Below are positions 12,393-25,332 of a stretch of DNA of 64,000 nt, in pieces. The DNA lies in contig JAXBDG010000001.1 of NCBI GenBank assembly GCA_036320915.1, positions 3,866,001 through 3,930,000 on the forward strand. The letters are read 5' to 3'. The stretch's first letter is position 1. Each line of letters starts with the position of its first letter. Source of the DNA: Linnemannia elongata (taxonomy: Eukaryota > Mortierellomycota > Mortierellomycetes > Mortierellales > Mortierellaceae). The notes beneath the pieces are model-generated. The model searched no databases. It saw only the letters and a list, made by a program, of their open reading frames with translations, and was not told the origin of the DNA. A program made the translations under genes and the position numbers.

Positions 12393-12985
12393 TGTTCTGA
12401 AGTGAAGAAGCAGAGTATCCTTAGCAGAATTTCAAATGAACATCATTAAATAAAGGGAAAACGTAGGCATGGTTCCTATGGTTAAGTTTCGGCAACGGGA
12501 CACCGTGCTTACTCAACTGCTTGCCACCAAATCAGACACAAACTACAAAAACAAAACAAAGTGTAAATGAAATTACCAGATCGTATGTCGCAAGAAGTGC
12601 CAAGTACTTGAGGGCTACTGCGGTGTGTCTTTGCGAGTGTCGTTGCATTCATGGGAGAAAAGAAAAAGGTACAAAAAAATTAATGTGCCGTATGTCATTA
12701 TTTTTCTTTCCTTCTTTTCGTGCGAGTTGACAGGGACATGAAAAGTGAGCTCACGCCGCTTTTTTTCACAGGATGCCTGCGGTGGCGTCTTTGTGTGCGT
12801 ATGAGCAGGAGAGAGTGAGCTTCATGCCGAGACACTAAACAAACAACAAACAAACAGTCGATTCTTGGCATTCACACGTACCAATGAAAGGCACAATTTT
12901 TGTTTAACTTAAAAGGAGATCCTTTTCCCTCCTTCTCGTGTCTATTCTCCATCCCTCCTCTCTTTTGTTTATACACTTTTCTCAT
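12393..12985. other. Intergenic with pyrimidine-rich leader
   Basis: No gene seen. An AATAAA at about 12449 may be the old polyadenylation signal of the Sel1 pseudogene. The last 70 bp before 12986 are C/T-rich, consistent with a promoter and 5' UTR for the following gene. Confidence 0.45.
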
Positions 12986-14660
12986 ATGAGTAGCCAACCA
13001 GCGTCAGACGCGGTCTATGTCCCCGTCACTTATGGACAAGAGAACCAACCCCTCTTGAACAGGCAACCACAACAACCCAAGCGCGGATGTACCCGCGGTG
13101 TCCTCTGCAAGCGCTGTAGGTTCTACCCGAACTAAACAAAACGCCCCCTCCTTACTCGTTTACATTCCAGATACAATCCTCTTGACACTAAAACGTTGCT
13201 TTTTTTTGCGGACGGTCTTGATAGGCATTGCGGGAACACACGAGAATACACGGAGACGAACGATTCTCCGCCAGGCAATCATCATTCTCTCGCTACTCTG
13301 GTTCTTTTGGGTTGTTAAGCACTGGGTTCTTGACTCTGTGTTTTGGACGGACGATCGTTGTTTCCATCATTTGGTACCCTGGAACGGCCCTTCAACGATC
13401 ACATCTAACACTGCTGACAGTATTGAGGTTTCAATCGATAAGGGCGATATCACTTCTGAAGTCGAGGTCTTGACATGGGATGATGTTTCTAAGCCTACGG
13501 TGTTTATTAAGGCCTGGGTAACAAAAAACTATCCCGAGGAGGAGGATGTCAAGGAGAAGGAGATCGGGAAGGGAGGGCATCCCCATGGAGCGGTTAAAGG
13601 GTTAGAGGTCGAAGTTACGGAGGTCGATGGAAAGCTCACAATTGTCCTCGCGTCTGAGGATAACACCGGTCGTCGTGGTCATCATTGGCCCCACAACAAA
13701 AAGTTCTGTGCCAAGGTCGAAATCAAGATCGCTTTCCCATCCACCCTTCGCAGCTACAACCGTCTAATTGTCAGTGGAGTGCTCCAGGATGTTGACGTCA
13801 GAGGTGTCTCTAAGATTGCATTCGAGTCGATCCATCTCGGTGCTACTGTCGGGAACGTTGTCCTGCACGATCTCGAGGCTGTTGGCGGTGTTCAGGCCAA
13901 GAGTCTGGATATTGTTGCGGTCACGGGGAATATCAACATCGCTTCCGCCAAACCTGTCGAGGGACATGGGTTGTTGGTGAACCTGGAGTCGACAGTGGGT
14001 TCAATCAAGATCAACGCGACCACGAACCCGATTCTGTCGGAGGGTGGTGACAGGACCGCCCAGGAGCTTCGTCATAATCTGAACCTCAAGACCAACACTG
14101 GCATCATCGAGGCCATTGTCCGTCCTGGTTCTGGATACCAACATGTTGCCGCTTTGAAAACGAGGGAGACGATCGTTGGAGACGTGTACATTAACGGATT
14201 GTCACTTGTTGGTCGTGTGGAGACGGATGTTGTTCTGGCACCTGAGCAGGTCTTGCACCAGGAACTGAGCGCTAACATGGGTTCTGTACAGTCCATTGTC
14301 GTAAGTCATTATCACGTCCCTTCTTCCTCCCGCCCCCCCCCCTCACTTTTTTTTTCTTTCAGTTTGATTACATTACCAGGCCCTTGGCTCCTCTGATGAT
14401 GAGCTAAAATCATATTTTTATTGCGCGACCTTTTTACAAAACAATAGAGCGATAACTATCTGGGCTCGATCGACGTCCGGACCGACTACGGGCACGCCTA
14501 TGTAAACACGGCACCCATGAGTGCCAGCTGGATCGATTACCAGGAGATGACCAAATCCGTGAAGGTTGGACACAAGGTCCTCAAAAAAGGCGGCAAAGAG
14601 GGGAAGGGCGTTGTGAATCTTCAGTCCAACTATGGTGGCGCCCAGTTGACCTTTGAATGA
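12986..14660 (+). CDS. Single-pass membrane protein with large beta-rich exterior domain (DUF4097-like)
   Basis: Three exons: 12986-13115, 13225-14300 and 14448-14660, giving 472 residues. An alternative acceptor at 13170 also keeps frame and adds 18 residues; the 13224 acceptor is preferred because a CTAAAA branch-like site and a T-tract precede it. The N-terminus is polar (MSSQPASDAVYVPV). A basic stretch (ENTRRRTILRQ) is followed by one hydrophobic segment (AIIILSLLWFFWVV), suggesting a type II membrane anchor. The rest is repetitive beta-strand-like sequence with many V/I/G alternations (for example LDIVAVTGNINIAS, LNLKTNTGIIEAIV), similar in style to bacterial and fungal DUF4097 putative adhesins. 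That resemblance is by pattern only. AATAAA lies at 14695. The biological role is unknown. Confidence 0.75.
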
Positions 14661-15487
14661 CGAGTCATTGATAATGATTAGTGGCGTTGAAATGAATAAA
14701 AATGAATGATATCTAGTTACAATCAGTTGTTGTTGATCACTCAGGTTGTCTCGGAGTAATCAGTCAATAAGAGGGAGAGGAGGATGACGCCCATTGTGGG
14801 AGAGGGAACCAGATGGGAAAGGGGACGGAGTAGCTGAGTCTGGAATTCTTCAGTGGAGAAAGAGGAAGTGTGATCGGGCGTAAAAAGAAAGTGTGAGAGC
14901 TGGTACTCGCATGAGCATGAGACTCCAGCAGAGAGAAGGAAAAGAGGAGAGTGGAAAGAGCAGAGGGAAGGAATGTGTCTGGCTGGGTGTGCTGTTCCAT
15001 TGGAATGGCTTGCAAGTGCTCTCACGCGGTTCTCTTCGATGTATTTCTTTGTCATGTTAAAGCGTCCTTTGTGGAAGTATATTGATGGCCTGACAACCTT
15101 GTTTTATTCTTTTTTTTTGAATGTGGAAGGGAGGAGTTTGTTCTTCCATGGGGACAGAGTGAGAATGAGAGCAGCCTCTCTGCTTGTTAACAACAAGGAA
15201 GAGGAATCTTGTTCATCTCTCTCTCTTTTCTCTTTCTCTTTCTTCTTTGTTCATTCTTCACCGTCTAGGAATCACACCACCTTCCTCGACCAACCGAACC
15301 CCTCACAGTCCTTTTCAGGAACAATAACCGCAAGCAATACAGGACCAAGGACCGTCCACCGACCAAACAAGATAACAGGAAAACAGCACCTCTCGGCCTG
15401 TCCCCTTCTCCACAAAGTACATTCATTCCCATCACAACAAACGGACATCACCTCCCTCCTCCATCACCCTTTCCTTCGTCATCAACA
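14661..15487. other. Intergenic
   Basis: No gene supported. The first part is purine-rich (many GAGAG tracts, about 14760-14970) and the second part strongly pyrimidine-rich (about 15200-15480), leading into the next gene. The 186-codon plus ORF across 14973-15533 is low-complexity leader sequence that runs into the real start in another frame. Confidence 0.5.
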
Positions 15488-16711
15488 ATGGCATTCGCAC
15501 ACGATTCAGGATTCCTCAAGGCCGACTTTGTGATGTCGACCATCCTAGCCCTTCTGGGCTTTATTATCTTCGGTACCATGTCCCGGAACAGCTACTGGGA
15601 GTAAGAACCAGACAATCCTTTACCACAGTGACATGGGCAAATGGACCCAAACAGCAAAGGAGACACAACTGACATGCGTATTATTTTTTTGTGTGGTGGA
15701 TGAAAAAATAGGTTTGGTAACGGTCAGAGGTTCTGTCTGCTTCTCGGTAACCCAGGGACAATGACTTTCCACAGTTCCGCCTGTGGATTCACCAACACTA
15801 TCGGGTAAGGATGGATGAAATAGACGTATAGCTCCAGCTGTACGGGGCGCAAATATGTTCGAAATTACTGCTTTCTCTGATATCTGATCTTCCTCGTATT
15901 CCTTGGTACTCTCGATCGTGAAAATAGGTTTTTGATCGCTGCAGGAGGAATTGCTTTGTTCGCAATGGACTTTGTGACCTGGAAACGATCGGAGCGGTTC
16001 AAGGGCAAGCGAGCCTCTGTCGCTGTAAGTACTTTGCTCTGTTCCCTTGAGAGGCGATCGGATTGACGTCTCGCAAGGACAAGCGAGCTTGAGGGAAAAT
16101 ATACTCACCGCAACGTTAACGCTCATATGCTTTTGTACTCGTTTCCCAACAACAGGCATTGCTGATTGCACCAACGCTTTGCTTCTTCTCATTCGCAACA
16201 GCGATCGTCATCGGAACCGGCATCAAGACGTTCTGCAACAACTATGACGTTGGCGGCACCATTGAATATGACCGATGCAAGAACGAAGGTAAGTGACCAG
16301 GACGAATGGACCGTTCTCACGTTTTCTTTCTTACTCTCTCGAACACGATTACGATCCCTACGTATCTGATCTAACAATATCCTTCTTTTTTATTGATTTC
16401 CTATAACGCGTGTAGTGACAAACTTCCAGGCGATTCAGACTGGGGTGGGAGCGTCAGCGGTTGCAGGATTTTTGTTTGCGTTCTACGGATATAGCGAGTA
16501 TATCCAATACCGTCAACGCCACATCAACGGCGACAAGGTAAACGTACTCCTCATTCGAAGCCATTGGTTTCAGAGGCAAAAAATAACCACTTGAGCACAT
16601 GTACCTTGTATCTCCAAGAGAGATGGAAATGAAAAGCAGGCAGCAGCCTAACCCACATCTGATCTTTTTATTCTTCGACTTTGCGGTATTCTTCTATTCT
16701 TTTAGTGGTGA
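15488..16711 (+). CDS. Four-helix integral membrane protein, six exons
   Basis: Exons 15488-15600, 15712-15804, 15928-16024, 16156-16288, 16416-16537 and 16706-16711, all GT-AG and all joining in phase, give 187 residues. Hydrophobic segments: FVMSTILALLGFIIFG (exon 1), FLIAAGGIALFAMDFV (exon 3), ALLIAPTLCFFSFATAIVIG (exon 4) and VGASAVAGFLFAFYG (exon 5). This is a tetraspan layout with two cysteines in the loop between helices 1 and 2 and a C-x-n-C pair in the loop between helices 3 and 4 (TFCNNYD, DRCKNE). It resembles MARVEL/SUR7-like fungal membrane proteins only in topology; I do not recognise the family. The last exon (codon W plus stop) is the least certain part: failing to splice there would add about 20 residues before a stop. 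AATAAA lies at 16739. Confidence 0.75.
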
Positions 16712-19700
16712 AACAACGTAGTCTCCAAAGATACATCTAATAAAACACACTAATACCATTCATCTCAAACAAAGGAACAAGAAACCAATGCATGCCGCTG
16801 CCAAAATTGAGATGGCCGTTAAATTGCATTAGAACGAAAAAAGCCATAGCTGGCTAGGATCAAACCCTACCCGCCCCTTGAGTCTTGTGTATTGTCCCTT
16901 GTGTCTTGGAATTACCATCACCGGCATAGCCAGAAAGATGACAGAGCGGGCGATGGATATTACCGTACAGAGCGTCAATAATTAAGGCGATCAAGTATTG
17001 TTGGGTAATAGAGCCAGAGAGGAAACGGGTGGGACGAAGTAAGCCGTTTGTCTGGGAGCAGTGAGAAAGCACATGCAGAGAGAAGAAATGACAAAAGAGG
17101 GATGGTACGATCACGAGTGAGTCCAGCTCAAGTAGGCTTCTTCTCCGATGTAAAAAAAAAAAATTGCACCCGTCCTTTCGTCCGTCCATCCGTGAAGCTC
17201 ATTCTTTATCATGAGCTTTTCAACACAAAACAAACGTGCCACTTTACCGCACAGAAACGGGTAACTCTGATTACTATGGGACACCGGCCCATATGAGGTC
17301 AATCGATGGAGTAAGTGAGAGAAAGTGTGAGCCTGGGACATGATACTCTTTCCGTTTTGTTTGTTTTGTTTTTGTTTTTGTGTTTCGTGTTGTTGTTGAT
17401 GGACAAGGGACAATGGACTATGAGAGCGTGCATGGGGTTGATATGTTTGCCATGTGGCAATTAATTGAGATGCTGTCATGGTCAAATTATACAGTAAAAG
17501 TAGAGAGAAAAGGATTCACCATAAGGAAGACAAGGAGGAGGGTCCAGAAATAGACAGAACTAAATGGCTGTGTACCCATCCATGCTCACTCTTACTCCTC
17601 GGATTTTTTTTTGTGGACCATGGAAAAGAGGGTTGTCCGACAGTCATTGACTGATTGTTGCACAAAAACCCAATGTTGTTTGTGCCCACCACCTAAGAGC
17701 GCTGCGATAGAGAAGGCGAGAGAGAGAATGAAAGAGAGAAGAGCAGTTGAAAGACGAGCCTATGATGACAGACCACACTTTAGTTTTTGTTTTGGTGGCG
17801 ATAAGCGATGAGAATCGATAACCACCGCGGCGAGTAGGAGAAGGCGAAAAGTTCGACCGTGTTGTCGGGGCATTGGTCGAGACAAATTCCTATAGGTCGC
17901 GTTGAAGACAACTGTTTGAGTTGGGAATGGAGGAAGCAGGTACACTTTAGACTACGAAAAAGTGGGAAGAGGGGATAAGAGATGGTTGGGGTGGCTGTTG
18001 GCAAGGAAGAGGGAGATAGCTCGTCATGCATGTATGTACCCCCACTCTTCCCTTCCCACCTAGGATGAAACGTGTGGCCTTCTCGATCTCTATTGTGGCT
18101 GCATGGGTGGAGGGAGAGGATAGGGAGAGGGGAGGGAGAAGGAAGGAAAGGACGGCCATGGCCCATGGTACACATTGTTCTAATTGCATCTAATTTTTCT
18201 GAACGTGTTTTTGTATGCTGTTCTGTATCAACAGACAAAATAAATGCCTCGCTCAGCATCGCTCTGGTTTGTACGCCCACCACACGGTTCCTGACGTTTG
18301 TATTGTCACCCGCCTTTCCTCCTTTCCTTTTCCTTCGTCCTCACTCTTTACCGAGCCCCCGCAATGGGTTAATAGTTGCAGATTCAAGATCGGACAGGGA
18401 AAGGAGCACTGGGGGAGGAAGGGAATCTGGCCACGAATTAAGAACAAAAAAAAGAAAAATAGAAAAAAAAGATCTGGACATTTCTATCATTAAGCTACAC
18501 CATAACGGACACTTGCACAGGGAAATCAAGCAAACAACAGCAACAATAACAATACAAATTCATAGCGTTATTTTTTATTGTTTTTGTTGTTTTGATCTGG
18601 TGTTGCTCATCTAAACATTCCAAATGGATCGGGAACCCTGCTTCTTCTCTGTTTGCTCTGTTCCTGAAAGGTGAAGTAGAGAATAAAGAAGGGACCCCTT
18701 TACAGACACCACCTCTGTCCGCGTGCATTTATCCGCGGTAAACGATCTACCCAGCTATCCAACGTTGATTTGTTTCTTCCGCCGTGCTTGTCCGTGGCGA
18801 AGGACAGAAATGAGGACAAGTCTCTCTTTGTCTATGTCCATGCTTTGCTTTGTTTCCTCCCGCATAGGATAGACGCCCATCGTTTTTGTTTGTGTTCCTG
18901 AGTGGACGGAGAAAGGGAGGGATCACCTCACCCTTGCATCTCTCCAAGGAGAGGAACGCAAACCTTGTCTGAACTCATATTTTTTTTTCTTGGACCCTAC
19001 CATACCGACCGCCATCTCCCCTTTTGATTTCTCCTTGGAGGAGGGACTGGCTCGGGATCAGAGAATGGCGCGAGGAATGGGCCAAAGGGCAAGGGCCAGG
19101 AAGGGAGCGGATGAATGGAAGGAATTGGAATCAATTGAAGGGAAATAGGACAAGGGGAGAGAAAGGGGAAGAATGCAACACTGCTCATCACTTTAGTAGA
19201 AGAACCTTCTTTTGCATTAAAATGGTACTTTTGCTTTTGCATACCCACACTTTTCAGGGGAAGGCAAGAAAGGGGACTGGAGTGAGAGTATATTATTCAT
19301 TCTCGTTGTTGTTTCTACTATCTTGAGTAGTTTTGTTAACCTATTGTTCCGCGTGTCTTTTTTTTTTTTTTTTTTTTTTTTTTGACACCCCTTTATGACT
19401 TGTACATGTTCAACACCGTGAGGACATTGTTTTATTAACTGTGGTTCCACCTTTTATATTCGTTTCTCTTTGATGGCCAAAAGCAGCTCAAGGACCGACG
19501 GATGGTATCGCCCCTTCGTTTAATGCCTGTATTTGGAGTGCAAAGATACAATTGAGAGCATACAACAGCGCTTTTATTTTCTCAAATGAGAGACAAACAA
19601 ACAAAAACACAAAAACGTACAATTGATGACCACCTCTGCCCTTTTCTTACCTCCATCGCAAAGTACAAACCCATGGGGTGCGACCCTCTATCTCTCTCTC

Positions 19701-22700
19701 ATTCCCTGCTCTCCTCTTCCCCTGACTTGTTTCTCCGGGAGGGTGAAAAAAAAACCATCAAGTGGACCTTAAATGCAAAAGCAAAGCACAAAGCACTACA
19801 GAACACTGAACGCAAACAAAAACAACCACTTCACCCCCTGCGGCCTGCCTTGTGTGTCCCTCTTAATGACTGGGATAGGGATGGGGGACCAGTAAGGGAG
19901 GTTTTTTTTTGTTGCATAGAACGGGTAAAAAAGATGCACGTCCCTTGGATGCTCGACGGAGAGTAGGACTGCCAAAGTAGAAGGGAAAAGGGTAGGATAG
20001 GGGAAGAAGGACCCAGGAAGGGACGAACGAATCGAAATTCAGTCGAGAAAAAGAAAATAAAAGAAGCGAAGGAGAGATTGCCCAGCCGGGGAACGAAACG
20101 AAAGGAGGGAGCTTTGCGCGTGGCATCTCCTTCTCCTTAGGGCCTGTGTGCCTGTGTGCTTGTGGTACGAGAAAAAAGGTATGGGACGAAAACATCTTTT
20201 AAGGTAGGGTTTCGAAGGTAAAAAAGGCCAGGATGAGGGAATGAAATCAGAGGCAGAAAGGATGGACGGACGGACGGTTGGGCACCCTTACCGAGTCCAT
20301 ACTTTAATTCATTCTCCTCTTCATCTCTCTCTTTCTCGATGATGGTGAGTTGATATGGCCGAACATACCTTCCCCATAGAAACGAAGGGTCATGGGTGGT
20401 AAATAACCAAAAGGACGGACTTTTCTTTCTTGGTCGTTCAATTCCCTCTAATTGATTGTCCGTTAGAGTATCGGCCTTCCTTCCTTCCTTCCTTCGTCTG
20501 TTGAGTATGTCTGGCATAGTAGGGCAATCAATGCTTGATGTTTGTTTTGTTTGTTTACAAAGATTATTTAAATTTCAAAAGTGGATGGCTCACTCTTGTG
20601 TTGTTGTTGCTGTTGTGGTTTAAAATTGTTTGAAGCTGTCATCCCATGCGAACCATCTGGGCTTGCTCTCAAACGCAAGAACCATCACCATCCCATCCAT
20701 TCTCCTTCCCATACCATCCCGCTCCTTCCCCCTGCCCTGTGTTATTGTTATTTGCTGCAGAATCATTATTCAGTCGAGTGGATGTACTTTACTCAATGTC
20801 AAACGTGGGCTGAAAACGAGAGTAGGTAACGTTGAGCATGGAGCAAGGATCTAGCCACCTTTGGGAAAGGAGAAAAGCTCATTATCTCTCCTTGGTGGTT
20901 CGTCACATCTTCGTCTTTATTATTTCTCTCCACCACCACTACCTCTTTCTCTCTTTTCTCTTCTCTTCTCTTTTCACTTCATTCTTCAGCTTTGTCCCCT
21001 TTACCTTTTATTTCCTCTTTAACCCTCTTTTCTATGTGTTCACACACATTCACTCACTCATTCACTCGCAAGCATTATACCTAATACCCATTATCCAGCA
21101 TTCATATCCACACCGTCATCCTTCCCCCCTAAACCACATTCTAATCCCACGCAACAATAACCCTTCATCGGCGACCCTCTCAATCTTGGCACTTCATAAG
21201 TATAATATCAACAACCACTACCCTTTTCTATCGCTTTTTTTACTTTTATTGTTATATACACTTTCTTTATCTAAAAACCCAATCCGTTGTATCGAACTTC
21301 TTTCCTTACTTTGCTTTCGTATCCCATCTCTCTTCTTTTCGATTTTTTTCCTTCTCCTCAGCATAATCTCACTACTACTCTCTACCCATTTTCCCCCTTT
21401 TAATAATACATACAGCATATACAAAAACGTAACCTCTCAACAACACCAAACACTAGCTACTCTAAGGCAACTCCACAAAAATAATTCCTAGACCCCAGTT
21501 ACTCCCGCCTATCTTCTTGCACCGCCGGAATACCAACTCAAGACTAAACAGCACTCTTCCTTCACACATTCCTTCAGGCACCACCGACGCTCTCATAACG
21601 CAGTGCTTGTTCTCATTCCTGCACCATACACATCACCGCTCTCTGTCACTCAGTCTGCTCGGGTTTGGCTTGTCATCCTCGATCACCCTTGTCTTTGTTA
21701 CAAAAGGTAACCAAAAAAAATACTCGCATTCCATCTCCCACTAGCATCACTCTTCTCCCTCGTTGTCCTCGTTTCTTTGTCCAAGATTTTCTTGGCATCC
21801 CCGATCTGGTGTTTCTATGCAAGGCATGGCACATTTTATTATCTATTGGTATAACCCTTAGGAAGTAAAAAAAAAACGGATAGATCACAGATTCAACAAA
21901 CAACGTTTTACTTTTTTTTTTTTTTTTTTTTTTTTTGCCCCTGGTGGAGGACACATCCTCGATTTTACCAGCCAATGAAAGTACACACTTCACACTTCGG
22001 GAGCATTTATTGTTCTTTTTTTGACGTCAAAGCACCCCTACCCTTTCGCACGAACTCTCCCCTCCTCTAACTGTAACATCCTTTGCCCCCTTCTCCTTCC
22101 TTTGGCTTTCACAATTGTGTGGCGCCAAACATTCTCCCAACTATGCTCTCTTACAAGTCACTTCTCCTTTGTTTTTTTTCCTTCTTATTATTATGTTCTT
22201 ACATGTACGTACGCATTGGTCAGTCCAACAACCCCCCTCCTTTCGTACCCCCATTCACCCATTGGCAATTTTATTGTTGCAGATCATGTCTCTAAATGGT
22301 CCTGCCGCATTGGGCGTCCTGTATTACTTCACTGCAGCCTTGTCGAACCCCTTTCTTTTTTTATATCTGCCCCTCATGCTACGCACGATGGTATTATTAT
22401 CCTCTTGCAGCAGCACCACATACAGACAAATCCCCTCTCTGTATGTTCGATATGGTCATCTGCATAGAAAAGAACCCCTTCGACAGCACCACGTACTCTA
22501 ACTTTCAAAACGCCAAAGGGTCATTCTATCCTTCATCACTCTAAAAAGATATACACCGATGGTGTCGAATGGTGTGTCCATCTGCTGTGTAATGTGAATA
22601 ACTCAAACACAGACGAGATGTTGCCACCTCAGCCCTCTCCTCTCTGTCTTTCCTTTTCCCTTCTTCAATCACTTTACCCTGAATCCTCTCTTCCTTTGCG

Positions 22701-24751
22701 CGCACAGTGCCAATTACAATTTTTCTTTTCGCGATTTCTGTCGCGTAATCGTAGTTTGTATAGATTCACCTTTCAATTCATGCACCCAGCTCTTTTTTCT
22801 TTAGTTGTCTTGGTGTCGCTCTGTCCTTTCCCTCTCGCTTTCCTTCCTTGACATTCTTGCATTGAGAGACGATTCTTAGCTCCTCTTGACCCCGTAGCCG
22901 CTGCTCTTACTCTTGCTACCCTTGTTGTCTCCATCCCTTCTCATTTGTCTCCACTTTTTTTCCTTTTTGCATTTGCTCCCTCAAATCGACAGGAGCAACT
23001 CTCCTCCTCCTCTCCGTTGAGGATTCTGCCCTTTCTCCTGTTTTTTTTTCTTTGCTCTCTCCTCCTCTTTTCACTCTAAAAAAGTTTACCTATTCATTTT
23101 ACTCGGCTTCCAAAGACTTCTTACCTCTGACTCCTCTCTTTCTGCGGATCTTTGACTTCCTTGCTCTGCCTTTTTACGTCCGTTAAATAGGCCCATACAT
23201 CTCATTTTTCCCTCTCGCCCGAGCTCGAGGGCTACTTTGATCTTTCCTCAAGATCCCCACCGTCGCCGTTCATCGCCCATCCGGGAAACATACAATTATC
23301 GTGGTGGTACTTAAGGTAAACAGCTGAACTCCAAAAACTGCCCAACCTATCCCTCCCAATCGTTCTCCATCCCGCATTACACAAAAGGTCAATCAGGTGA
23401 GGGAAGGGAAGGGATACTTGCATCGGAGGATTAGGATATGAAAGAACGCAGTTCCCAGACCTCTCCCCAAAGTATCCCTTTGAGGTGGCAAACTCCAAAA
23501 TACCTTTCTATGTTGTCGTGGGTTGTTTCGAACTCTATGTCCGGGTACCTTTTTGAATCGATATGGGATAGAAAAAAGGATGATAATTTTCATGCACCCC
23601 CTTGTCACATTGTGCCCCTTCCTCAACATGGATACTCTTTGATGGAAGGCACTCCAAATGGAACACACACCACCACCATGAACACTGAGCCTAGTCAAGA
23701 AGGAAAACAAAACAAAGGACAACACTGGGGTTTGCCAAAGCCATACACTCTCCCGTAAGAGGGCTAGCCCGCCACTACTTCCCTTCCCCTGATTGGCTTG
23801 TGAACCAGCACACGTCGGCCTATGTCGCTTCGTTTTTTCTTCCTTATTTCTTTGTTTTCTTCCATTCCTCTTCACATCCTTCTTTTGGCATTCTCGACTC
23901 ATATTTTTCATCTTTTGCTATTTCTCTTCCTTTCTTCATTTTGTTTTCCTCTATACTGTGTATTGCTTTACCATTGTACTATTATTTTATCACTCTCAGA
24001 GACAACAACACCAACATTACTCTAGCAATTTTTCGAACCGCCTCCTCAAGAGTCGTTGCAAAAAAGACAAGAGTCCATAACTGTATGTTGAGCACACCCG
24101 CATGGCATCGTCGAGCGCCCAGCATTTTCTTTTGCGCAATGCTCTTCATTTGTATTTCAGCTATCCGGCCCTTTCTCCGCCATGGCCTCAGTCCCTCCCT
24201 TTTTTGAGGTCTCCGCATTTTTAGCACCGTGTCGTTATACTCCCCTCACAGTTGCCACGATTTCGTTTTATCTTTTCCCCTCTCTCACTTCCTCTGTGAT
24301 ACCGACTACTACTTGTTGAGCATGCCCATTGCTTCCAATTTTTTTCTCTTACTCTCTCTTCACACCTCCCCAACGCAAGTTTCCTACTCTTCATCACTCT
24401 TCATAACTTCCAACTCCACCTTCCTTCCATTCAACCCTTGTCAATCTTCCTATACATTCCTCCATTGTCACTATTCTTCCATACCTTCCCCTCGCACCAA
24501 GAGACAGCCTAACGACAACCCAACCGCACAAAAGTGAACACAAAGAGTGACTGAGAGATAACAACATAGTTGAGATATCACTGGGGAAAGAAAGACGTCA
24601 ACAACAACATCGACAACAGCAGTAGCACCGGCGGCAACAAGAAAAAAGAGGTGTGAAAGTGTAAACTACTAGCACGTAGAGTGAGTGAGTCCTCTTTGGA
24701 GGTTTTTCATCTCCGTCCCCGACACTGCTGCCTTCCTTCACAGGGCACAGC

Positions 24752-24797
<46 letters not shown>

Positions 24798-25332
24798 CTT
24801 TTAGTACCAGCTCAGGCACAATGATAGGCTGAGAAGGCGCACTGGCCACTTTTTATTTTATTTTTAATCTGAAACCAAATGAACGAGTTCATGATCAACG
24901 CAACTTTATGGATCACTCCAACACAGTCAGTTATCAATCATCAGTGCTTCGCCCAACGGATGTCCCTGCCTGGATAACTAACCATCAGCCACCACCTTCT
25001 CTCCTTTTCTCTTTTCTCTTTTTCTTACTAACCTTTCTCTTTTGCTAACTCTAACCTTTCTTCTCTCTCTTTTACTAATCATTGCTTCATTGTGCTACTA
25101 ACTCATATCTGTGTGTGATCTGCGTGTGTTCTTGCCTCCGCCACCAATTATTTTTCCGACATCCAGGATCCGACTACAACAACAGCACTAATTGAACTCA
25201 GCAACCCTCACCCTTTACCAGCAAAAATCATTTCAACACCACCTCCTTTCAACTCCTTTCCACTCTGTCCTTCCCTCCGTCGCTCCCTCCTTCCCCTTTC
25301 TTTTTTCTCCACAACTCATAACTACACATAAC
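16712..25332. other. 8.6-kb gene-free, low-complexity region
   Basis: No ORF here has a recognisable domain, and the longer ones (for example 20832-21491, S/L/F/H-rich) are translations of CT-rich DNA. From about 20880 to 25330 the plus strand is dominated by C and T. Homopolymer T runs occur at about 19358-19383, 21911-21936 and 24755-24795 (41 bp). The last part is probably the promoter and long 5' UTR of the gene at 25333. Transcribed noncoding RNA is possible but not visible from sequence alone. Confidence 0.55.
24755..24795. repeat. 41-bp poly(T) tract
   Basis: Uninterrupted T run on the plus strand, the longest homopolymer in the window. It lies about 540 bp upstream of the Msb1-like start codon. 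Its length may be unreliable in assembly. Confidence 0.9.

Noticed and set aside
20832..21491. 219-codon plus-strand ORF, apparently membrane-like
   Set aside because: Composed of F/L/S/H from CT-rich DNA; no ordered domain and no codon structure.
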